Translations under genes and position numbers: made by a program
Source of the DNA: Acinetobacter corruptisaponis
GTDB lineage: Bacteria; Pseudomonadota; Gammaproteobacteria; Pseudomonadales; Moraxellaceae
DNA length: 64,000 nucleotides
Assembly (NCBI RefSeq): GCF_030053775.1
Contig: NZ_CP125669.1
Coordinates: 1,607,962-1,671,961, forward strand
Reading direction: 5' to 3'
Notes under the pieces: generated by a model
Seen by the model: only the letters and a program-made list of their open reading frames with translations
What the model was told of the DNA's origin: nothing
Database searches by the model: none
In this document: piece by piece, positions 18,891 to 27,735 of the stretch
How the letters are laid out: every line of letters begins with the position of its first letter
How positions within the stretch are numbered: position 1 is the stretch's first letter

Positions 18891-19530
18891 ATTGGACTCC
18901 TTGCATAAATTTTTCAATGAGTTGTTGGTCTTTTATACCTTTTGCGGACTCTACGCCTCCGCTGACATCCACAGCAAAAGCGGCTGTGACATCAATGGCT
19001 TCACTCACATTCTCAGGGGTTAAACCACCTGCCAAAATCAGTGGAATATCGAGTTGGGGAAACTGGTTCCAGTCGAAGCTGTGTCCCGTGCCACCTTTCA
19101 GCTCAGGATGCCATGCATCCAATAGTATGGCACTGGCACCTGCGGCTTGATAACGCTGGATTTCAGCCACCACATCCAGATCTGGTTTAACCTGTATGGC
19201 CTTATACCAACGGCGTTTGCATTGTGCTGCGATCTGCTGGCATTGTTCAGGACTTTCATCGCCATGTAGTTGTAATACATCCAAAGGAACTGAATCAAGT
19301 ACGCTTTGTATTTCTTCTGCACTCGCATTTACAAACAGGCCAACCAGTTGCACATAAGGCGGAACCAGCTTAGCCAAAGCCTGTGCCTGCTCAATGCTGA
19401 CATGGCGTGGACTTGGTGGGAAGAATACAAAACCGATTGCATCCGCACCTACCTCAACCACAGACTGGATATCCTGTGCGCGGGTAATTCCACAAATCTT
19501 GGCACGCGTCCGCCGTTGTATCTGCTGCAT
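18871..19530 (-). CDS. trpF: Phosphoribosylanthranilate isomerase
   Basis: Catalyses the Amadori rearrangement in tryptophan synthesis. TIM-barrel signatures are present: KICGITR at the N-terminus, [24 protein letters not shown] and the final [14 protein letters not shown]. The start at 19530 gives a 219-residue product close to family length; an in-frame ATG at 19581 would add 17 residues. Forms an operon with trpB. Confidence 0.93.
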   Translation of the reverse strand: MQQIQRRTRAKICGITRAQDIQSVVEVGADAIGFVFFPPSPRHVSIEQAQALAKLVPPYVQLVGLFVNASAEEIQSVLDSVPLDVLQLHGDESPEQCQQIAAQCKRRWYKAIQVKPDLDVVAEIQRYQAAGASAILLDAWHPELKGGTGHSFDWNQFPQLDIPLILAGGLTPENVSEAIDVTAAFAVDVSGGVESAKGIKDQQLIEKFMQGVQCGSAKL

Positions 19531-19661
19531 GGGCAATCCGACTTTAAATAAAGATTTTAGAATGCTGATATTGTAATGCAAAACTCAATCAATCGGATAA
19601 CTATGCAAAATAATATGTAATGTGCTGCCACTCATGTAAAGACCTACTTTTTGTTCATATC

Positions 19662-19690
19662 TTGTAAGTTGTATATGCCCCCTTTATACT
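19662..19690 (+). promoter_or_regulatory. Sigma-70 promoter for the B12 riboswitch transcript
   Basis: TTGTAA (19662-19667) and TATACT (19685-19690) are separated by exactly 17 nt, about 10-15 nt before the start of the folded leader. Spacing and -10 box are very good. Confidence 0.6.
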
Positions 19691-19703
19691 TTGCACCATC
19701 TTG

Positions 19704-19892
19704 CAACAAGTCTAAAGCAAATTGCTTTGCTTATAGGGAAGTTGGTGAAACTCCAACACTGTCCTCGCAACGGTAACACTGAAATGCTGATCTTAGCTTA
19801 GCAGCCAAACCACTGCATCTGATGATGTGGGAAGGTGATCAGTCTATCATCTTTCAAGATGATTATAGTGAAGTCCGAAGACCTGCTTGTTG
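19704..19892 (+). ncRNA. Cobalamin (B12) riboswitch
   Basis: The leader has the conserved cobalamin-aptamer features in order: GGGAA before a short hairpin (GTTGG/CCAAC), the core CTGTCCTCGCAACGGTAA, a variable stem (GCTGATCTTAGCTTAGCAGC), AGCCAAACCACTG, TGTGGGAAGG, and closing GAAGTCCGAAGACCTGC. It lies between the promoter and the receptor start codon, so adenosylcobalamin should repress receptor synthesis. The 3' end may also include the ribosome-site sequestering stem (to about 19930). Confidence 0.93.
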
Positions 19893-19940
19893 TACTTATC
19901 TACTTTAAACATTCACGAGGAATGAATGTCTGGAGCGCAC

Positions 19941-21797
19941 ATGTCTATTTCTTTCCAGCCAACACGCTTAGTTGGCGCTATCGCTATTGCGATGGGGTTT
20001 ACTTCAATCGCCTTTGCTCAGGATCAGTCAACTGACAAAACAGTTTCACTTGATACCATTGTGGTGACGGCATCCCGTACTGAACAAAAAATCAAGGATG
20101 TGCCTGCACGTATCTCTATTGTAGAGCCACAGATTGTTGAACAATCACCAATCGCATCCTTACCTCAACTACTACAAACTGATGCATCTATCAATATGGT
20201 GCAAAGTGGTGGTTATGGACAAACAGCGGCAATCTTCCTACGTGGCACCAACTCCAACCACACCTTATTGTTAAGGGATGGTGTCCGCCTGAATTCAAAT
20301 ACTTCTGGCGCAGCATCCCTATCCTTTATTGATACGACTGATATTAAACAAATCGAAGTATTAAAAGGTCCAGCCTCAGTGTTATATGGCGCAGATGCGA
20401 TTGGTGGTGTCGTCCAGCTCATTTCAAAAACACCTGAAAAGACATCTGCCTTTATAACAGGTGAAATTGGTGAGAATAAAACCTATAAATCAGTGATCGG
20501 TGCCGATTTGGCAGAAAATGGTTTTTATGCACAAATTCGTGGTCAACGTTTAGAAACGGATGGTACATCTGTTACTGATGCCAAAGACAATAAAAAAGCC
20601 AGTTTTGATCAAAAAGGTTACAGTGCAAAAGTCGGTGTAGACAAGCAAAACTATGCTGCCTCTGTTGATTATAGTGAAAACCAAGGCTATAGCGATTACG
20701 ACAACTATGGAAACTTAGTTTCACAAGACTTTAAAAATGAAGTGATCAATTTAAAAGGCCGCCTAAACGTCCTGGATAATTTAGCTATTCATGCACGCCT
20801 TTCTCAATTCAAAGACAATCTGGATCAAAATGACTCACCAGATTATGTATACAGCACCACGCAGGAAGCTGAGCTTTATACAAAATGGCAATTCTCGCCT
20901 GCACAAAATGTTTTGTTGGGTTCAACCTTTAAAGATATCAAAGGCAATGTTTACTCTAAAAACCTCTGGGGCGGAGCAGATGTTAAATACAACGAGTCAG
21001 TCGATACCATTGGCTATTTTGTTCAACATCAATACCAGCAGGATGGACTAGAAACTCAGGTTGGTGTCCGTGTTGAAGACAACGATAAATTTGGTACCCA
21101 CACTGTAGGTCAGGGTGCTATCCGTTATCAGGTTCTCCCATTGACAAGTGTCTATGCCAATATTGGTTCCGCTTTCCGTGCCCCAACAACCAATGACTTA
21201 TATGCCGTTTCGTGGGGTGCAAACCCTGATCTAAAGCCAGAAGAAAGTTTCTCTTATGAAATGGGTGTAGATCAAAAGCTCAACGACAATATTGAGTTAG
21301 GCTTGTCTATTTATCGCAATAAAGTCGACAACCTGATCAGCTATCAGGCTGGTAAATTGATTAATGTCAACAAGGCAACCTTTACGGGTGGTGAAGCATC
21401 ACTGCAATGGCAACAAGATGCTCTGTTCCTCAACACCACTTATGCCTATGTTCAGGCCAAAAATGATGAAACCAAGAAAGACTTGAATCGTCGTCCTAAA
21501 CAAAGCTTGACTTTAACCACAGGTTGGGATGACGGTGTTTATGGCATTTCTGCATCTGTTGTTGCAAAATCCAGCTCAAAAGACATTGCAGACTACCCAT
21601 CCACCACGCCAACAATTAATCCAGGTTATGTCAGCACCAATGTGAATGCATATTGGCAAGCAACCCCAATGATCAAGCTGTTTACCAATATTGAAAATAT
21701 TGGTGATGTCAATTATAAAACAGCTTATAACGGCAATGGTGTTTACTATATCAATGGTGGTCGCCTCGCCTCTGCTGGGATAACATTCCGTTACTAA
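19941..21797 (+). CDS. btuB: TonB-dependent vitamin B12 receptor (BtuB-like)
   Basis: Outer-membrane receptor for cobalamin driven by TonB. Of two nearby ATGs I chose 19941 (GGAG 5 nt upstream), giving 618 residues and a signal peptide cleaved after AFA. The TonB box DTIVVTA follows at about 40, then the plug domain (IFLRGTNSNHTLLLRDGVRLN, VLKGPASVLYGADAIGGVV) and a 22-strand barrel ending in Phe-Arg-Tyr (TFRY). Size matches BtuB. The cobalamin riboswitch upstream supports the substrate. Confidence 0.92.
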   Translation: MSISFQPTRLVGAIAIAMGFTSIAFAQDQSTDKTVSLDTIVVTASRTEQKIKDVPARISIVEPQIVEQSPIASLPQLLQTDASINMVQSGGYGQTAAIFLRGTNSNHTLLLRDGVRLNSNTSGAASLSFIDTTDIKQIEVLKGPASVLYGADAIGGVVQLISKTPEKTSAFITGEIGENKTYKSVIGADLAENGFYAQIRGQRLETDGTSVTDAKDNKKASFDQKGYSAKVGVDKQNYAASVDYSENQGYSDYDNYGNLVSQDFKNEVINLKGRLNVLDNLAIHARLSQFKDNLDQNDSPDYVYSTTQEAELYTKWQFSPAQNVLLGSTFKDIKGNVYSKNLWGGADVKYNESVDTIGYFVQHQYQQDGLETQVGVRVEDNDKFGTHTVGQGAIRYQVLPLTSVYANIGSAFRAPTTNDLYAVSWGANPDLKPEESFSYEMGVDQKLNDNIELGLSIYRNKVDNLISYQAGKLINVNKATFTGGEASLQWQQDALFLNTTYAYVQAKNDETKKDLNRRPKQSLTLTTGWDDGVYGISASVVAKSSSKDIADYPSTTPTINPGYVSTNVNAYWQATPMIKLFTNIENIGDVNYKTAYNGNGVYYINGGRLASAGITFRY

Positions 21798-21840
21798 GCC
21801 GACAAGCGCATCATAAAAACACTTGATTCACTCCAGTTTC

Positions 21841-21876
21841 GGGGTAATGTTCTGACCGACATTATCCCCTTTTTAT
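21841..21876 (+). terminator. Terminator after btuB
   Basis: Stem GGGGTAATGT / ACATTATCCCC (one bulge) with a 7-8 nt loop followed by TTTTTATTTTA. It lies 43 nt past btuB and would attenuate readthrough into the adenosyltransferase gene. Confidence 0.7.
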
Positions 21877-21899
21877 TTTAGGACAAGAGCAACAGAACT

Positions 21900-22487
21900 A
21901 TGGGACATCGTTTAAGCAAGATTTATACACGCACTGGCGATTCAGGCACAACGGGTTTAGGAGATGGTTCACGGGTTGCCAAGGATGATTTACGCATCAC
22001 TGCACTGGGTGATGTGGATGAACTGAACGCGACCATTGGGGTACTCCGCGCGCAAATCAGTACCAGCCAAATTGCAGATCAAGACCACTGGGACAAAAGC
22101 CTGAGCCTGATTCAACACTGGCTATTCGATTTAGGCGGTGAAGTCTGTATTCCCAACTACCATTTACTCCAACCCGTTTGTATTGAGTTTCTTGAAAAAG
22201 AAATTGACCGCATGAATGAAAGTCTGCCAATGCTGAAAGATTTTATCCTCCCATCAGGCACTTTGGCCTGTAGTTATGCCCATCAGGCGCGTGCTGTCTG
22301 CCGTCGTGCTGAGCGTGCCCTGATGTCTGTGCATACACGCGATCAAAATATTCAGGCAACCGCTTTACAATTACTCAATCGTTTATCAGACTGGTTGTTT
22401 GTGGCTTCACGCAGTTTACAGCGTGCCGAGGGTGGTAGCGAAGTGCTGTGGCAAAAGAATATCAATGACAGTATTGATCCAGCATAA
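21900..22487 (+). CDS. Cob(I)alamin adenosyltransferase (PduO type)
   Basis: Transfers the adenosyl group of ATP to cob(I)alamin to make coenzyme B12. The 195-residue helical-bundle protein has the N-terminal ATP-binding motif YTRTGDSGTTGLGDG with K28-DD and the C-terminal RAVCRRAERAL helix diagnostic of PduO-type enzymes. It lies 102 nt after btuB and 22 nt before the next gene, so uptake and activation of B12 are adjacent. Readthrough from the riboswitch transcript is possible despite the terminator between them. Confidence 0.92.
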   Translation: MGHRLSKIYTRTGDSGTTGLGDGSRVAKDDLRITALGDVDELNATIGVLRAQISTSQIADQDHWDKSLSLIQHWLFDLGGEVCIPNYHLLQPVCIEFLEKEIDRMNESLPMLKDFILPSGTLACSYAHQARAVCRRAERALMSVHTRDQNIQATALQLLNRLSDWLFVASRSLQRAEGGSEVLWQKNINDSIDPA

Positions 22488-22509
22488 AGATGGTTTAGGT
22501 AGAAAATAA

Positions 22510-23229
22510 ATGCGAATTATTGGTCATCGTGGTGCACGCGGCGAAGCGCCTGAAAATACCTTGGGCGGTTTTCGTTATTTGCATCATCTAGGGGTACGTG
22601 CCGTCGAGTTTGATGTGCGGCAACTACAGGATGACCAATTGATTGTCATCCACGATGATAATTTTGAGCGTACCACAGGTCGTTCACAACATGTTGAAAG
22701 TTGTGATCTAGCCACCGCACAGCAGTTTGACCATCGCCATCAATGGCAGGCTTGGGAAAATGAAGAATACACCCCTCACTTAACAGACGTGATGGCATGT
22801 TTGACCGAGTTTGAACATATTGAAGTTGAAATCAAGGCTGTTGCAGATGAAGCGGCGGCTGAACGCCTGATCTTAAGTCTGCATAATGAACTCAAGGGCT
22901 TTGAAAAGACCGCAACCATTACCAGCTTTGATGTGAAGATTTTAACCGCCTTACAGCAACATCACAGCCACTTTAAACGTGGCTTGCTGGTTGAAATTCC
23001 ACTGGGTGAATATGCCATAGAACTGGCCCAGCAATATGGATGCTGCCAGATTGGCTGGAAAGACCAACTGGCAACTGATGAAATGATTCACCTGACGCAA
23101 CAGGCCCATCTGGATATCAGTGTCTGGACAGTCAATGATGTGGAAAGGGCGAAGCATTTACAGCAATTGGGCATTCAGGGCTTAATCACTGATGTACCAA
23201 GCACCATGCTCAGATCTTTGTGTTTGTAG
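22510..23229 (+). CDS. Glycerophosphodiester phosphodiesterase
   Basis: Hydrolyses glycerophosphodiesters from phospholipid turnover to glycerol-3-phosphate. The 239-residue TIM-barrel protein shows HRGARGEAPENT at residues 5-16, EFDVRQLQDDQLIVIHDD with metal-binding acids, EVEIK, and the C-terminal VWTVND and GLITDVPS. No signal peptide, so a cytoplasmic UgpQ-like enzyme. It follows the adenosyltransferase by 22 nt and is probably co-transcribed. Confidence 0.92.
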   Translation: MRIIGHRGARGEAPENTLGGFRYLHHLGVRAVEFDVRQLQDDQLIVIHDDNFERTTGRSQHVESCDLATAQQFDHRHQWQAWENEEYTPHLTDVMACLTEFEHIEVEIKAVADEAAAERLILSLHNELKGFEKTATITSFDVKILTALQQHHSHFKRGLLVEIPLGEYAIELAQQYGCCQIGWKDQLATDEMIHLTQQAHLDISVWTVNDVERAKHLQQLGIQGLITDVPSTMLRSLCL

Positions 23230-23263
23230 AAATCGCAGTATAAACAATTAAAATATGGGATTA

Positions 23264-23284
23264 GGGCGAATACATCGCCCCTAC
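23264..23284. repeat. Solo REP-like hairpin
   Basis: GGGCGA-N5-TCGCCC followed by CTAC. The 3' end (TCGCCCCTAC) is the same as the ends of the REP hairpins around the RAYT gene at 39740. It may double as a weak terminator for the two convergent genes. Confidence 0.5.
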
Positions 23285-23285
23285 T

Positions 23286-23774
23286 TTATCTTTTAGGCTG
23301 TGCCTGAATCAGACGCTGCCCTTTAGCATCAAGCAAATATAAATTTGTACCATCAAACTGGAAACGCTCAACCCGTTGAATGAGATCCATCAAATCAGCT
23401 TCCTGGGCCAAAGCCTTATGACAACTGTCATGTCCAGCCATAACATCAAAATCAAGTTTCTGCCGAGCAAAGTCATATGTATAACGACCATAAATAGCGT
23501 TACAGCCTGTATGGCCAGAGACTGTCTTTGTCACCGAGTTAAGCAGGAAACTCGGATACTGGTTAAAAAACAATGCACGCCTATTCTGAATGGTCATAAT
23601 TTGCCATTCAACATCTTGCACACCATCGCTACTTTTACGAACCTGCATTGCAGGAGGCTGAACCACACGTTTTGGTTGCAAGGTGGTTTTCTGCACTGTT
23701 TTGGGTTGACTCTGGCAGGCAGCCACCATCAAAACACCCGACAAAATGAAAGTTTTATGAAAAAAAGATTTCAT
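23286..23774 (-). CDS. META-domain lipoprotein
   Basis: A small lipoprotein with a signal ending MVAAC and then a META (HslJ-like) domain: VEWQIMTIQNRRALFF, TKTVSGHTGCNAIYGRY with the conserved GCN turn, and a C-terminal LYLLDAKGQRLIQAQ strand. I chose ATG 23774 so the signal peptide begins at the N-terminus; an in-frame start at 23813 adds 13 residues and has a similarly weak ribosome site. Probably an outer-membrane or periplasmic lipoprotein; function unknown. Confidence 0.7.
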   Translation of the reverse strand: MKSFFHKTFILSGVLMVAACQSQPKTVQKTTLQPKRVVQPPAMQVRKSSDGVQDVEWQIMTIQNRRALFFNQYPSFLLNSVTKTVSGHTGCNAIYGRYTYDFARQKLDFDVMAGHDSCHKALAQEADLMDLIQRVERFQFDGTNLYLLDAKGQRLIQAQPKR

Positions 23775-24025
23775 GGAAAAAATCGGATTTTTCACGGTAA
23801 TTTGCTCAGACATTGATTTCTTTCACCTTTTAATCAATACACCAGTTAGGCAGGCTGAATTCTGTTACGGTTCTTTAAGTACAACTGTAGAATAATGCTA
23901 GTGTTCATTTATCTGAGCGTGCTAATATCAACGGTAAAATAGCAATATATCGTTATGATTGGTTTTGCTATCTCGTTTAGTTTTATTATCTTGTGCAAAC
24001 AAGGTTACTAGGAGCGCTGACGGAT

Positions 24026-25195
24026 ATGACTTCCGCCCCACTCAAAAAAGCACCCATTAACTGGACTGCTAGCATTACCTTAATTGGAACACCAATTCTT
24101 GCGATTATTCTAATCCCTTTATACGCTTATTATTATGATTTTAGTGTAAGTGCCTGGGTCAGTTTATTTTTTCTTTTGGCATTAAGCAGCCTGGGAATTA
24201 CCGCAGGTTATCACCGTCTTTGGGCACACCGTGCCTATGAGGCCGCTTTACCGCTTAAAATCCTGTTGATGATTGGCGGTACTTTCGCTGTTCAGAACAG
24301 TATCCTGTTTTGGGCTTCAGGCCACCGTACCCATCACCGTCATGTTGATGATGTAGATCAGGATCCATATTCAATCAAACGTGGTTTCTGGTATGCACAT
24401 CTGGGCTGGATGATTCGCGACCACTCACCCTCTGAACCTGATTACAAAAACGCACCTGACTTGCTCAATGACAAACTGGTGATGTTTCAGCATAAATACT
24501 ATGTGCCAATGGTCATTGCAGTTCATGTGGGCTTACTGGGTGGTGTTGGCTGGGCAGTCGGCGATGTTTGGGGTGTCGTTCTACTGGGTGGTTTACTACG
24601 CCTGATCATTAGTCATCATGTGACATTCTTCATCAACTCACTGTGCCATATGTGGGGCAAACGTCCTTATACCGATGAAAATACCGCACGTGATAATTTT
24701 GTATTGGCAATCCTGACTTGGGGTGAGGGTTATCATAACTACCACCATATTTTCCAGTACGATTACCGTAATGGGGTAAAATGGTGGCAATACGACCCAA
24801 CCAAATGGTTAATCTGGACCAGCTCCAAACTTGGCTTGGCTAAAAATTTACGACGCATTCCAAGCTTTAATATCCAGAAAGCTGAACTTGCGATGAAATT
24901 TAAATATGCTGAGCAGGATTTGGCGATCTACGGTCATGATGTCAATACCGACATCGTGCAAATGAAGCAACGTATTGCGCAGGAATACGAAGCTTTTACC
25001 CATACATTGAATGATTGGGCAAAGTTGAAAGAGCAGGAACTGCACGCGAAAAAGGCAGCGATGGCTGAAAAAATCCATCAGATCGACCATAAACTTAAGG
25101 TTGATTTCCAGTTGCTTGAACATCGTCTTGCTCACCATCGCGAATGTTTGGAAACCTTAATGCGTAACATCAAAAAAGCGCCTGTTTCTGAATAA
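24026..25195 (+). CDS. Acyl-CoA/phospholipid delta-9-type fatty acid desaturase
   Basis: Membrane di-iron desaturase. The three histidine boxes are present: HRLWAH, HRTHHRH and HNYHH, with two pairs of hydrophobic helices before and between them. The ATG at 24026 fits the family start; a GTG extension upstream adds 11 residues with no support. After the desaturase domain (to about 290) there is a roughly 95-residue charged helical tail (KAELAMKFKYAEQDLAIYG onwards) predicted to be coiled coil, longer than in the simplest family members. Monocistronic. Confidence 0.9.
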   Translation: MTSAPLKKAPINWTASITLIGTPILAIILIPLYAYYYDFSVSAWVSLFFLLALSSLGITAGYHRLWAHRAYEAALPLKILLMIGGTFAVQNSILFWASGHRTHHRHVDDVDQDPYSIKRGFWYAHLGWMIRDHSPSEPDYKNAPDLLNDKLVMFQHKYYVPMVIAVHVGLLGGVGWAVGDVWGVVLLGGLLRLIISHHVTFFINSLCHMWGKRPYTDENTARDNFVLAILTWGEGYHNYHHIFQYDYRNGVKWWQYDPTKWLIWTSSKLGLAKNLRRIPSFNIQKAELAMKFKYAEQDLAIYGHDVNTDIVQMKQRIAQEYEAFTHTLNDWAKLKEQELHAKKAAMAEKIHQIDHKLKVDFQLLEHRLAHHRECLETLMRNIKKAPVSE

Positions 25196-25211
25196 ATCCA
25201 TGATGATTGAA

Positions 25212-25240
25212 AATGGTCTCTTTATAAGAGACCATTTTTT
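25212..25240 (+). terminator. Terminator of the desaturase gene
   Basis: Stem AATGGTCTCTT / AAGAGACCATT with a 3-nt loop, followed by T6, 17 nt after the stop codon. Confidence 0.88.
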
Positions 25241-25355
25241 TATGTCTTCTAAACAGTATTTGCTATATGTTCTTGTATGGCTTTAGCCTTTACTTGCCCT
25301 TGTGGCAACATAATTTGCTATATTCATTTTTAACCCCGATCACGATGTCCAGTTT

Positions 25356-26798
25356 ATGCAATTCAATCCCCGCTATGCTTCCCTCAATCCTAAACTTTAC
25401 CATCAGCAACAGCCCAGTCCTTTACGTGGTGCAAAAGCTGGTCACTTTAATGAAGCATTAGCTGATGAATTGCAATGGAGTGAAGAGGATAAAGTCAACT
25501 GGGTTGAGATTTGTAGCGGACAAAAAACCTTTGCTGAATTTCCACCTTTAGCAATGGTCTATGCAGGACATCAATTTGGACAATGGGCTGGACAGTTGGG
25601 CGATGGTCGTGGCTTGTTGATTGGGCAAATTCTCAACCAGCAAGGACAAACCATTGATCTCCATCTTAAAGGTGCGGGTCCCACACCCTACTCTCGTATG
25701 GGTGATGGTCGTGCTGTACTGCGTTCGGTGATTCGTGAATATCTGGCTGGACATGCGCTGAATGCGCTTGGCGTGGCTTCAAGTCATGCAGTCGGTTTTA
25801 CCACTTCAACGCAGGGCGTACAGCGTGAGACATTGGAACTGGGTGCCATGTTGTTACGCACCTCAGACTGTCATATCCGTTTCGGTCATTTTGAGTGGAT
25901 CAATCAATATGCTCCTGAACTTTTGCCTGACTTTACGCAAAGATGTATCGAATGGCATTATCCTGAGTGTTTGGAAGCAGAGAATCCTGTACTTGCTTTC
26001 GCTCAGGCAGTGGTTGAACGGACTGCCATCATGATTGCCAAATGGCAATTGGTGGGTTTCGCGCATGGAGTGATGAATACAGACAATTTAAATATTACAG
26101 GTTCAACACTGGATTTTGGTCCGTATGGCTTTATGGAACGTTTCCGCCCGAACTGGATTAACAACCACTCTGACTATCAGGGTCGCTATACCTACCAGAA
26201 TCAGCCAAGTATTGGACACTGGAATCTATGGACTTGGCTCAATACTCTTATTCCACTAGCCACGCCTGAAAATAAAGAACAGTTCAAACTGGATTTGGCG
26301 ACTTGTTTAGAAAAATTTGAACCTACCTTTTTAGAGCATTATGGTCAGGGTTTATGCCAAAAAATGGGACTTCCCCATTTTCATAAAGACAGTCTGGATT
26401 GCGGTTTTGCCTTTCTTGGTATTTTGCAAGTGGAACAACTCGACTACACCCAAAGCTTTATTCGCTTACAGCAACAGAATTACAAGGCATTAAGAGATGA
26501 TTGTATCCATGTACAACAGTTTGATGATTTCCTGACACGTTATCACAACATTCGACAGCATCAGGATACTGATGAGTTGAATCAAGCCATGCAACAGGTT
26601 AATCCACATTATATTTTGCGTAACCATATGGCTCAAAAAGCCATTGAACAGGCTGAACGGGGTGATTTCAGTGAGGTTGACCGTCTATTTGAACTGCTCA
26701 ATCAACCTTATCAAAAGCAACCAGACTTGGAAAATGAACAGGATATTGCACCTTTGCCGAGTGATATGCCTGAAGTGATGGTGAGTTGTTCATCTTAA
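25356..26798 (+). CDS. selO: Protein adenylyltransferase SelO
   Basis: SelO is a pseudokinase-fold enzyme that transfers AMP from ATP to protein Ser/Thr/Tyr. The 480-residue product carries LAMVYAGHQFGQWAGQLGDG, LKGAGPTPYSRMGDGR and the metal/ATP segments HGVMNTDNLN and LDFGPYGF. It ends VSCSS: a cysteine third from the end, where eukaryotic SelO has selenocysteine and many bacteria have Cys. The protein is otherwise normal length. Confidence 0.95.
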   Translation: MQFNPRYASLNPKLYHQQQPSPLRGAKAGHFNEALADELQWSEEDKVNWVEICSGQKTFAEFPPLAMVYAGHQFGQWAGQLGDGRGLLIGQILNQQGQTIDLHLKGAGPTPYSRMGDGRAVLRSVIREYLAGHALNALGVASSHAVGFTTSTQGVQRETLELGAMLLRTSDCHIRFGHFEWINQYAPELLPDFTQRCIEWHYPECLEAENPVLAFAQAVVERTAIMIAKWQLVGFAHGVMNTDNLNITGSTLDFGPYGFMERFRPNWINNHSDYQGRYTYQNQPSIGHWNLWTWLNTLIPLATPENKEQFKLDLATCLEKFEPTFLEHYGQGLCQKMGLPHFHKDSLDCGFAFLGILQVEQLDYTQSFIRLQQQNYKALRDDCIHVQQFDDFLTRYHNIRQHQDTDELNQAMQQVNPHYILRNHMAQKAIEQAERGDFSEVDRLFELLNQPYQKQPDLENEQDIAPLPSDMPEVMVSCSS

Positions 26799-26854
26799 TT
26801 CTAAACAGTTTGAGTTCCCTTACGCCGCTATCGCGGTTCAGGTGAGTTGTTCAT
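26780..26854 (+). repeat. 14-bp duplication of the selO 3' end
   Basis: GGTGAGTTGTTCAT occurs at 26780-26793, encoding the SelO C-terminal VSCS, and again at 26841-26854 just beyond the gene. A small CCGC/GCGG hairpin lies between. The second copy opens an in-frame GTG extension of the next gene (VSCSF), which looks like a by-product of this duplication. Confidence 0.6.
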
Positions 26855-26871
26855 TTAAGAGTCAAAAAATA

Positions 26872-27732
26872 GTGTCACAACAACAAAGCTACAGTGAATA
26901 TTTTTATTTCACCATTACTCAAGACAGCGAACAATCTGTCCAGAAAATTTCTGAACAATATCATTTTGATCGAATGTGGGGCTATGAAGCATGGAATAAA
27001 GGTCAAATCAGTGATGATGGCACACATCAATTTCAGCAAATGTGTATTCGCTTTGATGTTGACCCAAATTTAAATAATGCAGAGCAAATCCAGCATTGGT
27101 TTACTTATCTTGAAAATAAAACCAATATATTACAGCTTCCTGCATCATTTCATCGAACTTTGCATTTAGTCACGCATGGTGCAAATACACAAAATGCAGG
27201 GTTTCATCTGAATATTGATCTCTTGCGGGAACTGAGCGAATTAAATGCTGGATTTCACTTACATGGTTATTTAGATCAGGATGATGGGCATGATTATCCC
27301 TATGCAAAACCAATCGCAACAACAGAAGAACCAAGTCCATGTAGTGAATATGCCTATTTCTGTATTTGGTCTAAATTACCAGCAAATCAGTTACAACAAT
27401 TATTTCCCGAGTTAACTTTTGAAGTGTGTTTTGATCAAGGATTTAAACCTGTAACCAAACGACAATTAAAACATCAGAATTCATTGATTAAATTATGTTC
27501 GCGTTTGGATCGAGAAACAGTAAAACTGGATGAACATATCACTGATGTAGTGGAACAGTTACTCCCTTATCACCACACATTGCAGCAGCTCTTTTTTAAT
27601 CCTCAATATTCACTCAGTATCAGTGCAACAGGACATATTGAAAATCCACATCACCGACTTGTCAGTGCAGCCAATATTAGACAATTGTTTACGCTAGAGT
27701 TAAGTCTAGATGTGGATTATTATTTTGCCTAG
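26872..27732 (+). CDS. Probable tandem DUF4279-like protein
   Basis: A soluble protein of about 286 residues built from two similar halves. Each begins with a YFYF/YAYF strand and ends with a LNAGFHLHGYL or LFTLELSLDVDYYF segment, preceded by a short stretch such as NAGFHLNIDLLRELSEL or HHRLVSAANIRQL. This resembles two DUF4279 domains. I prefer GTG 26872 (VSQQQSYSEYF) over GTG 26842, because the latter lies in the duplicated selO tail; neither has a strong ribosome site. Function unknown; some DUF4279 proteins are seen as immunity-like proteins, but nothing here shows a toxin partner. Confidence 0.55.
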   Translation: MSQQQSYSEYFYFTITQDSEQSVQKISEQYHFDRMWGYEAWNKGQISDDGTHQFQQMCIRFDVDPNLNNAEQIQHWFTYLENKTNILQLPASFHRTLHLVTHGANTQNAGFHLNIDLLRELSELNAGFHLHGYLDQDDGHDYPYAKPIATTEEPSPCSEYAYFCIWSKLPANQLQQLFPELTFEVCFDQGFKPVTKRQLKHQNSLIKLCSRLDRETVKLDEHITDVVEQLLPYHHTLQQLFFNPQYSLSISATGHIENPHHRLVSAANIRQLFTLELSLDVDYYFA

Positions 27733-27735
27733 CCC

